Origin: Zingiber officinale
Taxonomy: Eukaryota > Streptophyta > Magnoliopsida > Zingiberales > Zingiberaceae
Assembly: GCF_018446385.1 (NCBI RefSeq)
Contig: NC_056002.1
Span: 30,366,636-30,430,635, forward strand
Direction: 5' to 3'
DNA length: 64,000 nucleotides
Both the position numbers and the translations under genes were made by a program. The notes beneath the pieces were generated by a model. The model had not been told where the DNA came from. It was given only the letters and a program-made list of their open reading frames with translations, and did not search any database. Below are positions 11,332 through 23,608 of this stretch, in pieces. Each line of letters begins with the position of its first letter. Within the stretch, counting starts at the first letter, position 1.

Positions 11332-14300
11332 TATTGGTTGCTACTCGGAATATCATCATAGTTTCCCTGTACAAAAATTTGTACAAACATAGAACTATCC
11401 TAACTACCCATGTGTTCTACTAAAGTTAAATTTGGATTGCAAACGATGTTTAACATTATTAATCCAAATTTCCCCTTTAGAAGTTAAACTTGGATTGGGA
11501 ATGAAACTTAACATTCTTACTTCAAATTCAACCGATGAGATCTTCCTAAGTTAAACCATATTACAGAAGTTATCAAATATCTATTTCTAAGATCGGCTTC
11601 CAGGTTAAACATGGCGAGGCACTAGACCTTATTGGGTATGAGATCATCCACCACTTCCTAGACAAAACCTCACAGAGAAATTGGATATTTAACTTCTTAC
11701 AGTAAACTAGGTTTAACTATAGAGACCTCAATAGAAGCACAATATCGAAACATGAAATCAAAACGAAAATCGATAACAAAAATGATAACTAAAACCGATA
11801 ACCTCTTGTGTTTGGTTTTTCAAGATCTATACAAAAGATAAACTAGTTATGATACGGAAACTAATAACTAGTTATACCTCTTGTAACTTATAGACATCTT
11901 GATCTTCTATTGTATTCCTTTTCTTATCTCGGACGTCGTGTGGGCGACGATCTACCAAAACGAGAATCCACCCAAGACTTCTTCTTCCTTCCAAGTTTCG
12001 GCCACCAACTCTCCCCAAGAGATGATGAAGTTCGGCCACCAACCAAACTCCAAGGGATGCTAGGAAACAATGTCTCCTTCTTCTCCAAGCATGAACCGGC
12101 CACCAATCCAACCTTCAAGTCTTGATGCCGCCGACCACAAAGATGAAGAGAAAAGGAAGAGCAAAGGGTCGGCCACCACCAAGGAAGAGAGGAGAGAAAT
12201 AGAAGATGTGTTCTTGGATGAGGCACCCCCTCCTTCTCTTTTATATTCCTTGATCTTTGGCAAATAAAGAAAGTTTTAAACATAATTAAAACTTCCTTAT
12301 ATTCCTTGCCAATGACTAAAAAGAAAAGTTTTAAAATAAAAAATTAAAACTTCCTTTTCTTCTTGTCATGGTCGGCCACCCCTTTAAATCCAAACAAGGA
12401 AAGTTTTAAAAATAAAATTAAAACTTCCTTATTTGTTTCTGGTAAGAAATTTTAATTAAATTTTTTTTCTTTAAATCCCTTGTTGGTTGTAAAAGGAAAA
12501 TTATATAAATTAAAATCTTTCTTTTAAAACATGTGGATGGTTGCTAAAAAGGAAAGTTTTATCAAAAATTAAAATATTCCTTTTAACTACAAATAAGGAA
12601 AAATATCAAACATTTCTCTTAATCCTTTATAGAAAGCTATAAAAGGAAAGATTTATTTTTTTTTAAAACTCTCTTTTAAAACCATGGCTTCCACATAAGG
12701 AAAGATTTAAAATTTAAAATCTACTTTTAATCTATATGTGGTCGGCCACCCTTGCTTGGGCTCCAAGCTAGGGCCGGCCACAACTTGGCTCACAACTTGG
12801 TTTGGTTTGGCCGACCCTAAATTGGGCTCCAAGCTAGGCTTGGTCGGCCACCAAGAAATTGGGTTTTTTTGTGGATATAAGACTTTATAAATAAGAGGAG
12901 GAATTGGTTTTGGTCTCCCGATGAGCTTGAGCTTCCCGTGTTCGCCCCGAACACCCAACCCAAGTTCATCAATAATATCTCATTCCACTAAAGAGTTATT
13001 ATTACACTACCGCATCAATCCCATATTACTATATGGGCTCCTTCTTATCATGAGTGTATTAGTCTCCCTGTGTTTAAGATATTGAATGCCCACTAATTAA
13101 ATGAGTTACTGACAACTCACTTAATTAATATCTAGGTCTAAGAGTGGTATCACTCAACCTTATCGTCATGTCGAACTAAGTCCACCTGCAGAGTTTATAT
13201 GACAATCCTTATGAGCTCCTCAAGGGGACATCATCAACCTAGATTACTAGGACACAGTTTCATTGTATAATCAACAACACACCATATAAATAATATCATT
13301 TCCCAACTTATCGGGCCTATTAATTTAACAAGCTAAATCACACCCTTTGATAAATTAAAGAAATAAATATTAAGTATATGTGCTTGTTATTATATCATGA
13401 TTAAGAGTACACACTTCCATAATAACAGAGGTATTGTTCTTTTATATAGTCAGTATAAAAAGATACTACCTCAAATGGTCCTGCTCAATACACTCATAGT
13501 GTACTAGTGTAATTTATTAGTCAAGATAAACTAATACCTAATTACACTACAACCACTCTAATAGTTTATCCCATTCCATCTTGGTTGTGAGCAACTATTT
13601 ATAATTTATAAGGAACTGATAACATGAACTTCTGTGTATCTCCTCACACCATATTATCTACAATATAAATTAAATGGACAACTACACTTAGCATAAATGT
13701 AAACATTTAACCAATGTGATTCTTATTTCAAAATAAATGTTTACAAAAAGCTAGACTTTTAGTATACATTCTAACAATCTCCCACTTATACTAAAAGACT
13801 ATGTTGCCATATACCCTGCCATACATCTGATTTCTAACCCCTCAACATGCTCATCAAAAGCTCTTGCCTTAAGGGTCTTAGTGAAAGGATCTTCCAAGTT
13901 ATCATCTAATGTAATCTAGGTGGCAACAACTTCTCCTCATTTATACGATGTCTCGTATTAGGTGGTACTTGTACTCAATGTGTTTACTCGCCTTATGGGG
14001 TCGTGGTTCCTTCGAGTTTGCTACTATACCACTATTATCACAATAAATTGTAATAAATTTAGGCAAACCAGGAATCACATCTAAGTTCATCATGAAGTTT
14101 CTGAGCCATACAACTTTTATGACCGCCTCAGAGGCTGCCACATACTCAGCTTCTATGGTGGAGTCTGAAAAAGCATCTCTACTTAACACTCCTTCATTGT
14201 TATAGCTCTACCTTCTAAAGTAAACACAAAACCCCCGAGATTTACTTACTATTGTCCCTATCAGATTAAAAATTCAAATCCATGTAACCCACAGGGAGTG

Positions 14301-14377
14301 AATCATCTGTCTTGTAAGATATCATATAATCTCTATTCCCTCTCAGGTACTTTAATATATGATTTACGGCAGTCCAG
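11332..14377 (-). mobile_element. Truncated copia element: 3' LTR plus end of pol
   Basis: The minus-strand LTR runs from TGTTAGAATG (at 13776) to a mutated TA end at 11332, about 2.45 kb. Just outside it, the minus strand reads AGTATAAGTGGGAGATTG, a typical polypurine tract. The rest of the element is an RNase H remnant cut off at 14377 by the next insertion. Its other LTR is not in the window. The LTR is related to the solo LTRs at 16509 and 32153 and, more distantly, to the LTRs of the 46989 element. Confidence 0.85.
13905..14377 (-). pseudogene. Copia RNase H remnant
   Basis: The minus-strand translation contains [13 protein letters not shown], then VIPGLPKFITIYCDNSG and a KASKHIEYKYHLIRDIV block. 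These carry the conserved acidic residues of copia RNase H. Several in-frame stops lie upstream, and the frame is truncated at 14377. The closest relative in the window is the RNase H of the 46989 element (52826-53309). Confidence 0.85.
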
Positions 14378-14798
14378 TGTCACGCCCCGGAGGAGTCCCT
14401 GTCCGAAGAAATTTCGGCAGCATCTCCCCTCTACGGCGGACAATCTAAAACTTTCTACAATCACCATATACCTCAGCCACATGCGGCTGGAATAATAACA
14501 ATAATAAAACAATCACCACGCAGTTAATATTAATTTCAGCCTCTGGCTGACACAACCACGCAGTTTAATAGTAAACAAATAGAACAGTAATACGATGACT
14601 CGAAAATAACCCTACTCAGCTACACTCGTAAAGCTCAAATCCGATTTTTCCTACTCCACTACACTCATAAAACACAAATCCGACAAACTCACCTCTTTTG
14701 CCCTCCAGGCAGGCATGGAGTAAAACATATCCAAATCATACCAAAATCCATCAACGATAAGAATCCATAAGTAAAACATTACAAGACCAAGACATAGT
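14378..14798. mobile_element. LTR-like element, left part
   Basis: The sequence starts abruptly inside the copia RNase H with TGTCACGCCCCGGAGGAG, a common plant LTR terminus style. It is interrupted at 14794-14798 by a SIRE-type LTR with a perfect five-base duplication and resumes at 19297. No coding region is seen, and I do not recognise the family. Confidence 0.5.
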
Positions 14799-15696
14799 TG
14801 TTAGGACCTTCGGATGGCTAGAGAGGGGGGGTGTGAATAGCCTCCACTAAAAACTCAATTAATTCCTCACAAAACTTGTTAGCACAGCGGAAATAAGCAA
14901 AAAGAAAACTAATGCAAGGAAAAGAAACAACCCACCACTAACACAACAAGGATGTACGAGGTTCGGGGATAACTTGCCCCTACTCCTCGGCGTGTCCGTA
15001 AGGTGGACGATCCCTTGATCTTTCGGTAGATCACACCCCGGACAAATTCCGGCTAAGTATTTCTCCTTCTCGGTGGAGTAACCTCTCCACAAAGTCTCAG
15101 AAAAGATTTGAAATGAAGCACAAGACTTACAGAGTTTAGTGGCCAAAAGGAATGAACAATTAACTTACAGCCACGATGAAATCAAAACGCAGAGACAGAA
15201 GAAGTTCCTCAGCCAAGAGCTCAAACACACAGCCTCTTGCTTGATCGACAGAGAGTTTTTCAAAAAATCTTCTTCAAACCTCTCTTCTTCCTTCTTCTTA
15301 TTGCTCTGCTTTCTCACTGTCTTCAGCCAGAGCCGAATCACTGTCACCTGTATCAAATCACTGCGACAAACTCAGGCGTCGCCAATCACTCTTCCTCCTC
15401 ATCTGGTTCTCTGAACTCACACCAATACCATCCATGGTCTTCACTGGTGTTTCTGAGCTCGAACCAATAAGCAAGAGTCAAGCTGTTGCCCAGTGAACGT
15501 TGACGCTCCAATTGCACAATTTGCAGTGAAACACAGCAGAAAGAGCACTTGGTCTTATTCTTCTGGTGGTGCTTAGTTTGAATTCAAGCATTGGCACGAC
15601 ACCTGCAATCTGTAACTCAAAAAGCTTACAGCAGATAGTTAGATCAGATGAATCAGAAATCGCAGAGAAATATCAGAAGATAAACGACATCGTTGT

Positions 15697-16063
15697 GGAT
15701 CGGTCAACAGACCGATCCATAGCTCTCTGGACCGATCAGGACATATCCTGATCAGTTTGGGAGGCTTCTGATCGGTCTGTGGACCGATCAGCCTATAGGT
15801 GGATCGGTCCACAGACCGATCCCCTATAGTCCTCTGAATCCTTCGCTTCCTTTTGATCGGTCTACAGACCGATCAGATAACATATAGTGAAGTACTGTTT
15901 GGTTACTGATCGGTCACCAGACCGATCAGATAACCCACAGAAAGCTACAGTGTGGTTACTGATCGGTCACGAGACCGATCAGATAACTAAGGTATCACTG
16001 GATCGGTCGACAGACCGATCCAGACAGCTAAAGTATCACTGGATCAGTCAACAGACCGATCCA
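15697..16063. repeat. Array of short palindromes (GATCGGTC-N4-GACCGATC)
   Basis: About eight inverted repeats with 8-10 bp arms and 4-6 bp centres, irregularly spaced. The pairs flanking the core occur in two forms, TGG...CCA and CTG...CAG, and match within each palindrome. A longer composite lies near 15729-15752. The same array occurs in the two other SIRE LTR copies. Confidence 0.85.
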
Positions 16064-16114
16064 ATGCCTCTGTTGGTTTTAGCGCTTCCTAGCCCTAAAC
16101 CCTAACGTTTTCCT

Positions 16115-16460
16115 GGTCCAGAGAACGAGCTACCGAGCCCTCTCTGACCTAGTCTGGAGAACAAGCTACCGAGCTCTCTCCGACTTCCATGTCCGGGTCA
16201 GAGAATGAGCTACCGAGCCCTCTCTGACCTAGTCTGGAGAACGAGCTGCCGAGCCCTCTCCGACTTCGTCCGGTCCAGAGAACGAGCTACCGAGCCCTCT
16301 CTGACCTAGTCCGGAGAACGAGCTACCAAGCCCTCTCCGACTTCGTCCGGTCCAGAGAACGAGCTACCGAGCCCTCTCTGACCTAGTCCGGAGAACGAGC
16401 TACCGAGCCCTCTCCGACCTAGTCCGGAGAACGAGCTACCGAGCCCTCTCCGACTTCGCG
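16115..16460. repeat. Tandem repeat of SIRE LTR, roughly 70-78 bp double unit
   Basis: Repeated GAGAACGAGCTACCGAGCCC blocks alternate with TCTCTGACCTAGTC and TCTCCGACTTCGTCCGGTCC linkers. About four to five double units are present. The same repeat, in reverse, fills 30556-30870 of the 3' LTR. Confidence 0.85.
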
Positions 16461-16508
16461 TGCCAAGTATCCGTACTTAGACTTTTCCTCTCCACATGAT
16501 CAACCTTG

Positions 16509-19200
16509 TGTTGGTTGCTACTCGGAAAGCCTAGAGGTTCCACTGTACAAAAATTTTGTACAAAGGTCTGAACCTTTTCCTAGCTACCATGTGTTCTTTT
16601 AAATTAAATTTTGGATCGCCTGCGAAACTTAACACGTTTGATCCAAAACTTAATCTATTCGTTCTTTTAGGTTTTGACTTGGGTCTCCTGCGGAACTTAA
16701 CACGTTCGACCCAAATCACCTTAAGTTATTAATTCCATTAAATATTAATTTCCATAATTGGTTCCCAGTACTGACGTGGTGAGGCACACGGCCTTCTTGG
16801 ATATGGGAGCAACCACCACCGACTAGACAAAACCTTTTATGGAAAGCTAATATTTAATTTCCTAAAATAACTTTAGGTTAACCGAAAAGAACAATCAAAT
16901 CACAAGGGAAAGAAAAACAAAAGAACACTATATCGAAAACAAATTCGAAACTCTAGAATCGTATGCCTCTTGTATTTAGTATTATTTCCAAAAATAACTA
17001 GTATGATGCGGAAAGAAAAATTACTAGTTATACCTTTTAGAAAGACCTCTTGATCTTCTACCGTATTTCTCTTCTAACCTCGGACGTTGTGTGGGCAACG
17101 ATCTTCCGAGATGAGAACCACCAAGCACCTTCTTCTTCCTTGCAAGTTTCGGCCATCAAAACTTCTTCTAGGATGAAGAGGTTCGGCCACCACCACCATG
17201 CTCCAAGGGATGCTAGAAAAGAGGCTTCTTTTCTCTCCTTCTTCTCCTTCTTAGATCCGGCCACCAAAGCTAACTCCACCATGAGAAAGTTTCGGCCACA
17301 CAAAGGAGAGGAAAGAAAAGAAAGGGCCGGCCACACCCAAAGAAGAAAAGAGGGAGAAAAATAAATAGAGACATTCCCCTTGAAGCCTCCTCTACCCCCT
17401 CTTTTATAATCCTTGGTCTTGGCAAATAAGGAAAATTTAATAAAAAACTTCCTTAATTCTTTTGCCATTAAAAAAGAAAATTTATTTAATTAAAAATAAT
17501 TTTTCTTTTCTATTTGTAATGGCCGGCCACCTTAATCCCTTTAATCAAGGAAATTTTAATTCACACAAGAATTAAAACTTCCTAATTTGCTTTCGGAAAT
17601 TTATAAAAATTTCTCAAATAATTTTTCCCTTCATGGTGGTTAATAAAAAGGAAATTTAATAAATTAAAATCTTTCTTTTAAACATGTGGATAAAAAGAAA
17701 GTTATCTCTAAAAAAAAAAAAATTAAAATCTCTCTTAATCTACAAATAAGGAAAGATATCAAATCTTTTCTTAATCTTTTGTAGAAACTAATAAAAGAGA
17801 ATTATTAATTTTTAAACTTTCTTTTAAATCATGAACATGGTTAAAAAGGAAAGTTTTCTTAAAATTTAAAATCCTCCTTTAATCAACAAATAAGGAAAGA
17901 TTTCAAATTTTAAACTCTCTTTTAAACATGTAGATGATTTACAAATAAGGAAAGTTTTTACCAAAAATTAAAACCATCCTTTTAAACTACAAATAAGGAA
18001 AGAGATTAATCTCTTCTCTTAATCTTTTGTAGAAAGCTATAAAAGGAAATTTTTAATTTTTAAAACTCTCTTTTAAAACCATGATATCCACATAAGAAAT
18101 AATTTTAATAAAAATCCTTTTTAATATTCTAGTGGTCGGCCACCTAAGCTTGGGACCCATGCTTTGGCCGGCCACCTACATGGCTCATCCACTTGGTCTT
18201 GGCCGGCCCTAGCTTGGGTTCCAAGCTAGCTTGGCCGGCCCCATTGGATGGGTAAGAAGGTGGGTATGCGGTGGGTATAAATCTCTATATACTAGAGGCT
18301 ACGATAGGGACCGAGAGGAGAAATTGGTTTTGGTCTCCCGATGAAATTAAGCATCCCGTGTTCACCCCGAACACACAACTTAATTTCATCAATAATAATT
18401 CATTCCACTAAAGAACTATTATTGAACTACCGCATCAATCCCAAATTACATTTTGGGCTCCTTCTTATTATGAGTGTGTTAGTCTCCCTGTGTTTAAGAT
18501 AACAAATGTCCACTAATTAAGTAAGTTACTGACAACTCACTTAATTAATATCTAGCTCCAAGAGTAGTACCACTCAACTTCATTGTCATGTCGGACTAAG
18601 TCCACCTGCAGGGTTTAACATGACAATCCTTATGAGCTCCTCTTGGGGACATTCTCAACCTAGATCACTAGGACACAGTTTCCTTCTATAATCAACAACA
18701 CACACTATAAGTGATATCATTTCCCAACTTATCGGGCTTATTGATTCATCGAACTAAATCTCACCCATTGATAAATTAAAGAAATAAATATCAAATATAT
18801 GTGCTTGTTATTATATTAGGATTAAGAGCACACACTTCCATAATAACTGAGGTCTTTGTTTCTTTATAAAGTCAGTATAAAAGAAACGACCTCTAATGGT
18901 CCTACTCAATACACTCTAAGTGTACTAGTGTAATTATATAGTTAAGATAAACTAATACCTAATTACACTACGACCTTCAAATGGTTTGTTCTTTTCCATC
19001 TTGGTCGTGAGCTACTGTTTATAATTTATAAGGTACTGATAACATGATCCTCTGTGTGTGACACCACACACCATGTTATCTACAATATAAATTAATTGAA
19101 CAACTACATTTATCACAAATGTAGACATTTGACCAATGTGATTCTTATTTCTAGATAAATGTTTATACCAAAAGCTAGGCTTTTAGTATACACTCTAACA
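16509..19200 (-). mobile_element. Copia solo LTR (about 2.7 kb) nested in the SIRE solo LTR
   Basis: The ends are TGTTGGTTGC at 16509 and CTCTAACA at 19200. Perfect 5-bp duplications (ccttg) lie at 16504-16508 and 19201-19205. The LTR is AT-rich in the middle with many GGCCGGCCA motifs. It contains the 51-bp dyad at 18340-18390. It is the same family as the solo LTR at 32153. Confidence 0.93.
18340..18390. promoter_or_regulatory. 51-bp conserved dyad in copia LTR
   Basis: Arms GATGAAATTAAG and CTTAATTTCATC pair perfectly around an inner GTGTTC/GAACAC dyad. Equivalent 51-bp elements are at 12920-12970, 32965-33015, 47576-47626 and 54158-54208. It lies a short way upstream of the LTR TATA box. 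Confidence 0.7.
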
Positions 19201-19296
19201 CCTTGATCATTAATCAGTCTGAGTTTAATTAATATCTGATACAAACTTAAATCAGTGTCAACATCAAAACAACAGCCAGGTCAGACTGTATTAACA

Positions 19297-21212
19297 ATAG
19301 TCTGATAGAGAAAACTAGAATAACAACTCATGATCGGCAGAGGACTAGCACTACGTGCAATGGGGACTAGCGACTGGAACTGCTCCGAACAACCTCAACC
19401 TGAAAATATCAACGGAGGAGGGTGTGAGTCCAACACTCAGCAGGTACAACTGATGTGCATAATAAAGTAAATAACAGACAACACTAATCATGCGTACAGT
19501 CTCCTGAATACGAGAAGAATAAATGCAACCGAAACAAAAATAGGAGAAAACTATACTAACCAGGACCAAGGTATAAAGGTAACAGGGTCGTCAAACCGAG
19601 GTTGTCATAATCCTGTATGCATGTCAATCATATGCATCCATATAAATGCAGCAAGTAAATGCAGCAAACACAAACAATAAATGCATCATGCATATGATGT
19701 CAATGACATGGTCACCCCTGACACCAATCAGCCATCTCACACATAATAGTGAGTCCGAGTGGGTAGAGCTGTGACAACCGTGTACTCTGACATCACTGCC
19801 CCTGATGAGTGACCGAGTAGACGGGATGCTGTCGGAGTACACACATACTCCTACCCCGAAATAATAAATGGGGGAGCGAAATGCTCTCATCTCCCGGTAC
19901 ACGATGACAAGGAGAAATCTCTGTCGGCTACCACGCTGAGTCACACTACCCATGAGCAGACCAATGGAGCCAAACAAAGTCCATCTTCCTGCCGGCTACA
20001 ATGCTGCTACACTAAATCAACGAAGTCAAATAGAGCGGAACTGTTTGTCGGCTACCACGTGGAGTCACCAGACTAACGGAGCCAAACAGCAGAACTGTCA
20101 CACACATGTCTGATATACCACTAACTCATGAGTGGTGGTGTGTACAGATACATGTAACTGGCGATGCGCTCAACAATAATGGAGCAGACAATCGCACAGC
20201 ATGCAATCATGGAAGATGATGCATGACACTAAATATGGCAATATCATGAATAGCATAGCAAGATCCATACATAAATAAAAGGTGTACCACAAGTCAATGT
20301 ATCATATGGAAGGTACACAAACAGATAGGGTATCAAATAAACCCTAGGTCCTGAACATAATGTATCATATGGTTGTGTCACTGCCTATAAAGCAGGAATG
20401 ATCAGGTAAATAATAACATGCAGTGCATAACAAGTAAACAAGCAAACATGTAATAGATCATGTAGTGACCAACCGAAACAAATGGAAAACACAATCATGC
20501 TATATGTTAAACACATTATTATGCATATCAAAAGACATAAGTCAAAGTACCCGCCTCCAATCGAAAAGTCCAAATCTGGTAATCGAGATACTCGTCTCGC
20601 GTCAAAGTCCTGTGGTAAATCGTACAGTTTAGCTAATTTAATTATAAACAAATAGCTAAACAAATTCCTAATCCACCGACCATCTAGGGTTAGCTTCATT
20701 AACCCTTATTAACACATAAACAACTAATCACCCATTAACTCTAATCGTTCCACCATTCGGACCAATCCCAACTATCTTTTGATTCAATTTGTAGCAGTAT
20801 GATAAAACAATGAATTGACCTCCAATAACTCATTAATTTCTAGAAGATTACCTGCTTGATCAGTGTTGGAGCGCGTTCACTGCGGTAATGGTGACCGAAC
20901 TAGTGCTATTTGGGAATTTGGCCAAGTCTTCATGTCGAACCAAATGAAAAGTCCATTACAGATCCTAGAGCTAGGGAACCAGCCGAAGCAAAGTATCTAG
21001 TGGCAGCAGCTATCCATGAACAGTCAATCCCTCGCCAGAGCCGAATTCCAACTCGAGCTTCCTCTCTGATGCAAATCCGGATGTTGCTGTGATGCGCGAG
21101 GAAGAAAATCTCATCACCAGGGACTAAGGGATGGGAAGTAGATGGAAGAGAATCAATTGGCAGCCGGTGGTGATTGCGGGCAGATCCACTAAGCTCAGCA
21201 AGGGCAGATCAG
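19297..21212. mobile_element. LTR-like element, right part, unclassified
   Basis: Continuation of the element begun at 14378. It includes repeated phrases such as GTCGGCTACCACG and GGAGCCAAACA near 19920-20090. No intact protein is recognised on either strand. The right end meets a truncated SIRE LTR at about 21213, without a visible duplication. Family unknown; its repeat character is inferred from context. Confidence 0.45.
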
Positions 21213-22562
21213 TGTCTGAACCGGACAAAGTCGGAGAGGGCTCGGCAGCTCGTTCTCCGAACTAGGTCAGAGAGGGCTTGGTAGCTCGTTCTCTGGACCA
21301 GGAAGACATTAGGGTTTAGGGCTGGGAGGCTCTAAAACTAACACAAGGACATTGGATCGGTCTGTTGACCGATCCAGTGATACTCTGGTTGTCTGGATCG
21401 GTCGACAGACCGATCCAGTGATACATGAGTCACCGACGGTCTCGAATCGATCGGTGACCACACGAAAGTCTCGTGGGTTATCGATCGATGCGGGGACCGA
21501 TCAGTAACTACGAAGCATTGGGTTATCTGATCGGTCGACGGACCGATCGAGAAGCCGAAGATGCTGGGACTCAAAGCGATAGGGGATCGGTCCGTGGACC
21601 GATCCACCATAGGCCGATCGGTCCACGCACCGATCGACTCTTCGCACCGATCGTGATGAGTCCCGATCGGTCCAGAGCTATGGATCGGCTGCTGACCGAT
21701 CCACAACATGTCGTTTGTTTCTGCTATTTCTCTTCGATTTCTGATTCACCTGATCAAATCATCTGCTGTGAGATTTTTAAGTTGCAGGTTGCAGGTATCG
21801 TGTCATTGGTTAATTGCAAATGAAGCTCCATCAGAAGAATAAGAACAAGCGCCCTTTATGCTGTATTTCACTGCAAGTGATGCAATTCGAGCTTCAACGT
21901 TCACTGGCCGCGATCAGTTGGACTCTTGCTCATTGGTTCGAGCTCAGAGACACCAGTGAAGACCATGGATGGTATTGCTGTGAGTTCAGAGAACCAGATG
22001 AGAAGGAAGAGTGATTGGCGACGCCTGAGTTGGTTGCAGTGATTCGGGACAGTGAGAAAGCAGAATAAGAAGGAGGAAGAAGAGAGGTTTGCTAAGGTTC
22101 TGGAAAAACTCTCTGTCGATCAAGAGGCTGTGTTGTTGAGCTCTTGACTGAAGACTTCCTTCTGTCTTTGCATGCGTTTTGCTTCGTGGCTGTAAGTTTC
22201 ATTTGTTCATTCCGTTAGCCACAAAACTCTGTAAGTCATTGTGCTTTGTTTTCAAATCTATTCTGTGACTTTTGTGGAGAGGTTACTCCACCGAGAAGGA
22301 GAAACACTTAGCCGGATTTTGTCCGGGGTGTGATCTACCGAAAGATCAAGGGATCGTCCACCTTACGGACACGCCGAGGAGTAGGGGCAAGTTATCCCCG
22401 AACCTCGTACATCGTTTTGTTAGTGGTGGTTTGTTCTTTTCCTTGCATCAGTTTTCATTTTACTTATTTCCGCTGTGCTAACAAACTCTTGTGAGGAAAT
22501 TGATTGGACTTTTAAAGGAGGCTATTCACACCCCCCTCTCTAGCCATCCGAAGGTCCTAACA
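21213..22562 (+). repeat. 5' LTR of the SIRE-type element, 5'-truncated
   Basis: It matches the 3' LTR from about 30780 onward, so the first roughly 360 bases of the LTR are missing. The break falls inside the tandem-repeat block. The end is CCTAACA, as in the 3' LTR. The palindrome array (21354-21703) is more eroded than its 3' counterpart. Confidence 0.85.
21354..21703. repeat. Palindrome array in the 5' LTR (eroded copy)
   Basis: Five or six recognisable GATCGGTC/GACCGATC inverted repeats with several broken ones between them. It corresponds position for position to 30919-31245 in the 3' LTR. Confidence 0.8.
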
Positions 22563-22564
22563 AG

Positions 22565-22576
22565 TGGTATCAGAGC
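22565..22576 (+). other. Primer-binding site (initiator tRNA-Met type)
   Basis: TGGTATCAGAGC lies two bases after the LTR end. It is the standard plant copia primer site, complementary to the 3' end of initiator tRNA-Met. Confidence 0.9.
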
Positions 22577-22618
22577 AAGGCGCTCTTCATCCGGATTAAC
22601 ACCCTAAAGAGCAAGAAG

Positions 22619-23608
22619 ATGGCTATGAAGGAAGGTTTTAGTACCAATCGCCCACCCTACTTCGATGGAGCGGATTTCCAATATTGGAAGAGTCGTATGG
22701 AGTATTATCTCAAGACCGACATCTCCATGTGGTTCTCGGTCAAGGAAGGTTTCACACCTCCGAAGGATGAAGAAGGTAAGGAACTAGAGTCGTCGAGGTG
22801 GTCCGCCGAGCAAACTCGCAAAGGACAAGCCGATGCCAAGGCGGTGGTCACACTACAATGTGGAATAGCCAAAGATCAGCTTGTCAAGGTAGGTCCATTC
22901 GTGAGTGCAAAGGATTTATGGAACAAGCTCATCGAGCTCCAAGAAGGAACTCGAGACTCTCGGATCGCCAAGAGAGACTTGTTCCTAAACCAACTACAAA
23001 ATCTCACCATGAAGGAGAACGAAACGGTAAGTGAACTACACAGAAGGTTCAAGGAGATCATCAATGGTCTTCATTCCGTGGATGAACGCGTAGAAAATCG
23101 CGATCTCGTAAGGTACGCTCTCAAAGCTTTTCCAAGGAATGCCTTGTGGTCATCTATGGTAGATGCCTACAAGGTCTCCAAGGACCTCTCAATTGTTAAG
23201 TTAGATGAATTCTTTTGTGAAATGGAACTTCATGAGCTTGCTAACAAGGGTCAAAAAGAGAAAGGTATTACTTTAGTTGCAGGAGAAAAGAGCAATGATG
23301 GAAGGAGGAAGAAAGAAAAGAAGAAGGAGAAAGAAATTCCTACATCCTCATCCTCCTCCGAGTCCGATGATGAAGGAGGATCATCATCAAGCGAGATGGC
23401 CAACTTCGTGAGAAGAATCATGAGAAGGAGCCGAAGATACAAAGGGAAAGGTAAGTCTATTGATCAAAATATTGATAAGACTAACGTTACTTGTTATGAG
23501 TGTAGCAAGAAAGGACACTATCGGAGCGAGTGTCCGAAACTCAAGAAGAAGGAAGAAAGGGCCAAGAAGAAGAAAGCTCTCAAAGCTTCTTGGGATGAAT
23601 CCTCCTAA
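22619..23608 (+). pseudogene. Copia gag (capsid and zinc knuckle)
   Basis: 329 codons from ATG 22619 to a TAA at 23606-23608. The N-terminal part has the copia gag-type pattern (PPYFDGADFQYWKSRMEYYL), followed by the LHRRFKEIINGL segment. A lysine- and serine-rich linker and one CCHC zinc knuckle, CYECSKKGHYRSEC, follow near residues 292-305. Gag forms the virus-like particle and binds element RNA. The stop is premature: the same frame continues without indel into the coiled-coil and protease regions, so gag and pol were one polyprotein. It is called a pseudogene because of this and later stops. Confidence 0.88.

Larger units (their letters stand above)
14799..19296 (-). mobile_element. SIRE-type copia solo LTR (interrupted)
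   Basis: The ends are TGTTAGGACC at 14799 and TTAACA at 19296. Perfect 5-bp duplications (atagt) lie at 14794-14798 and 19297-19301. Without the copia LTR inserted at 16509 it is about 1.8 kb and matches, in reverse, the 3' LTR at 30420-32139, including the palindrome array and the roughly 75-bp tandem repeats. No internal sequence or second LTR is attached, so this is a solo LTR left by LTR-LTR recombination. Confidence 0.92.

Noticed and set aside
19351..20699. Minus-strand frames of 72-117 codons
   Set aside because: No domain or family pattern, and they lie in repeat-like DNA; they look like chance open frames.
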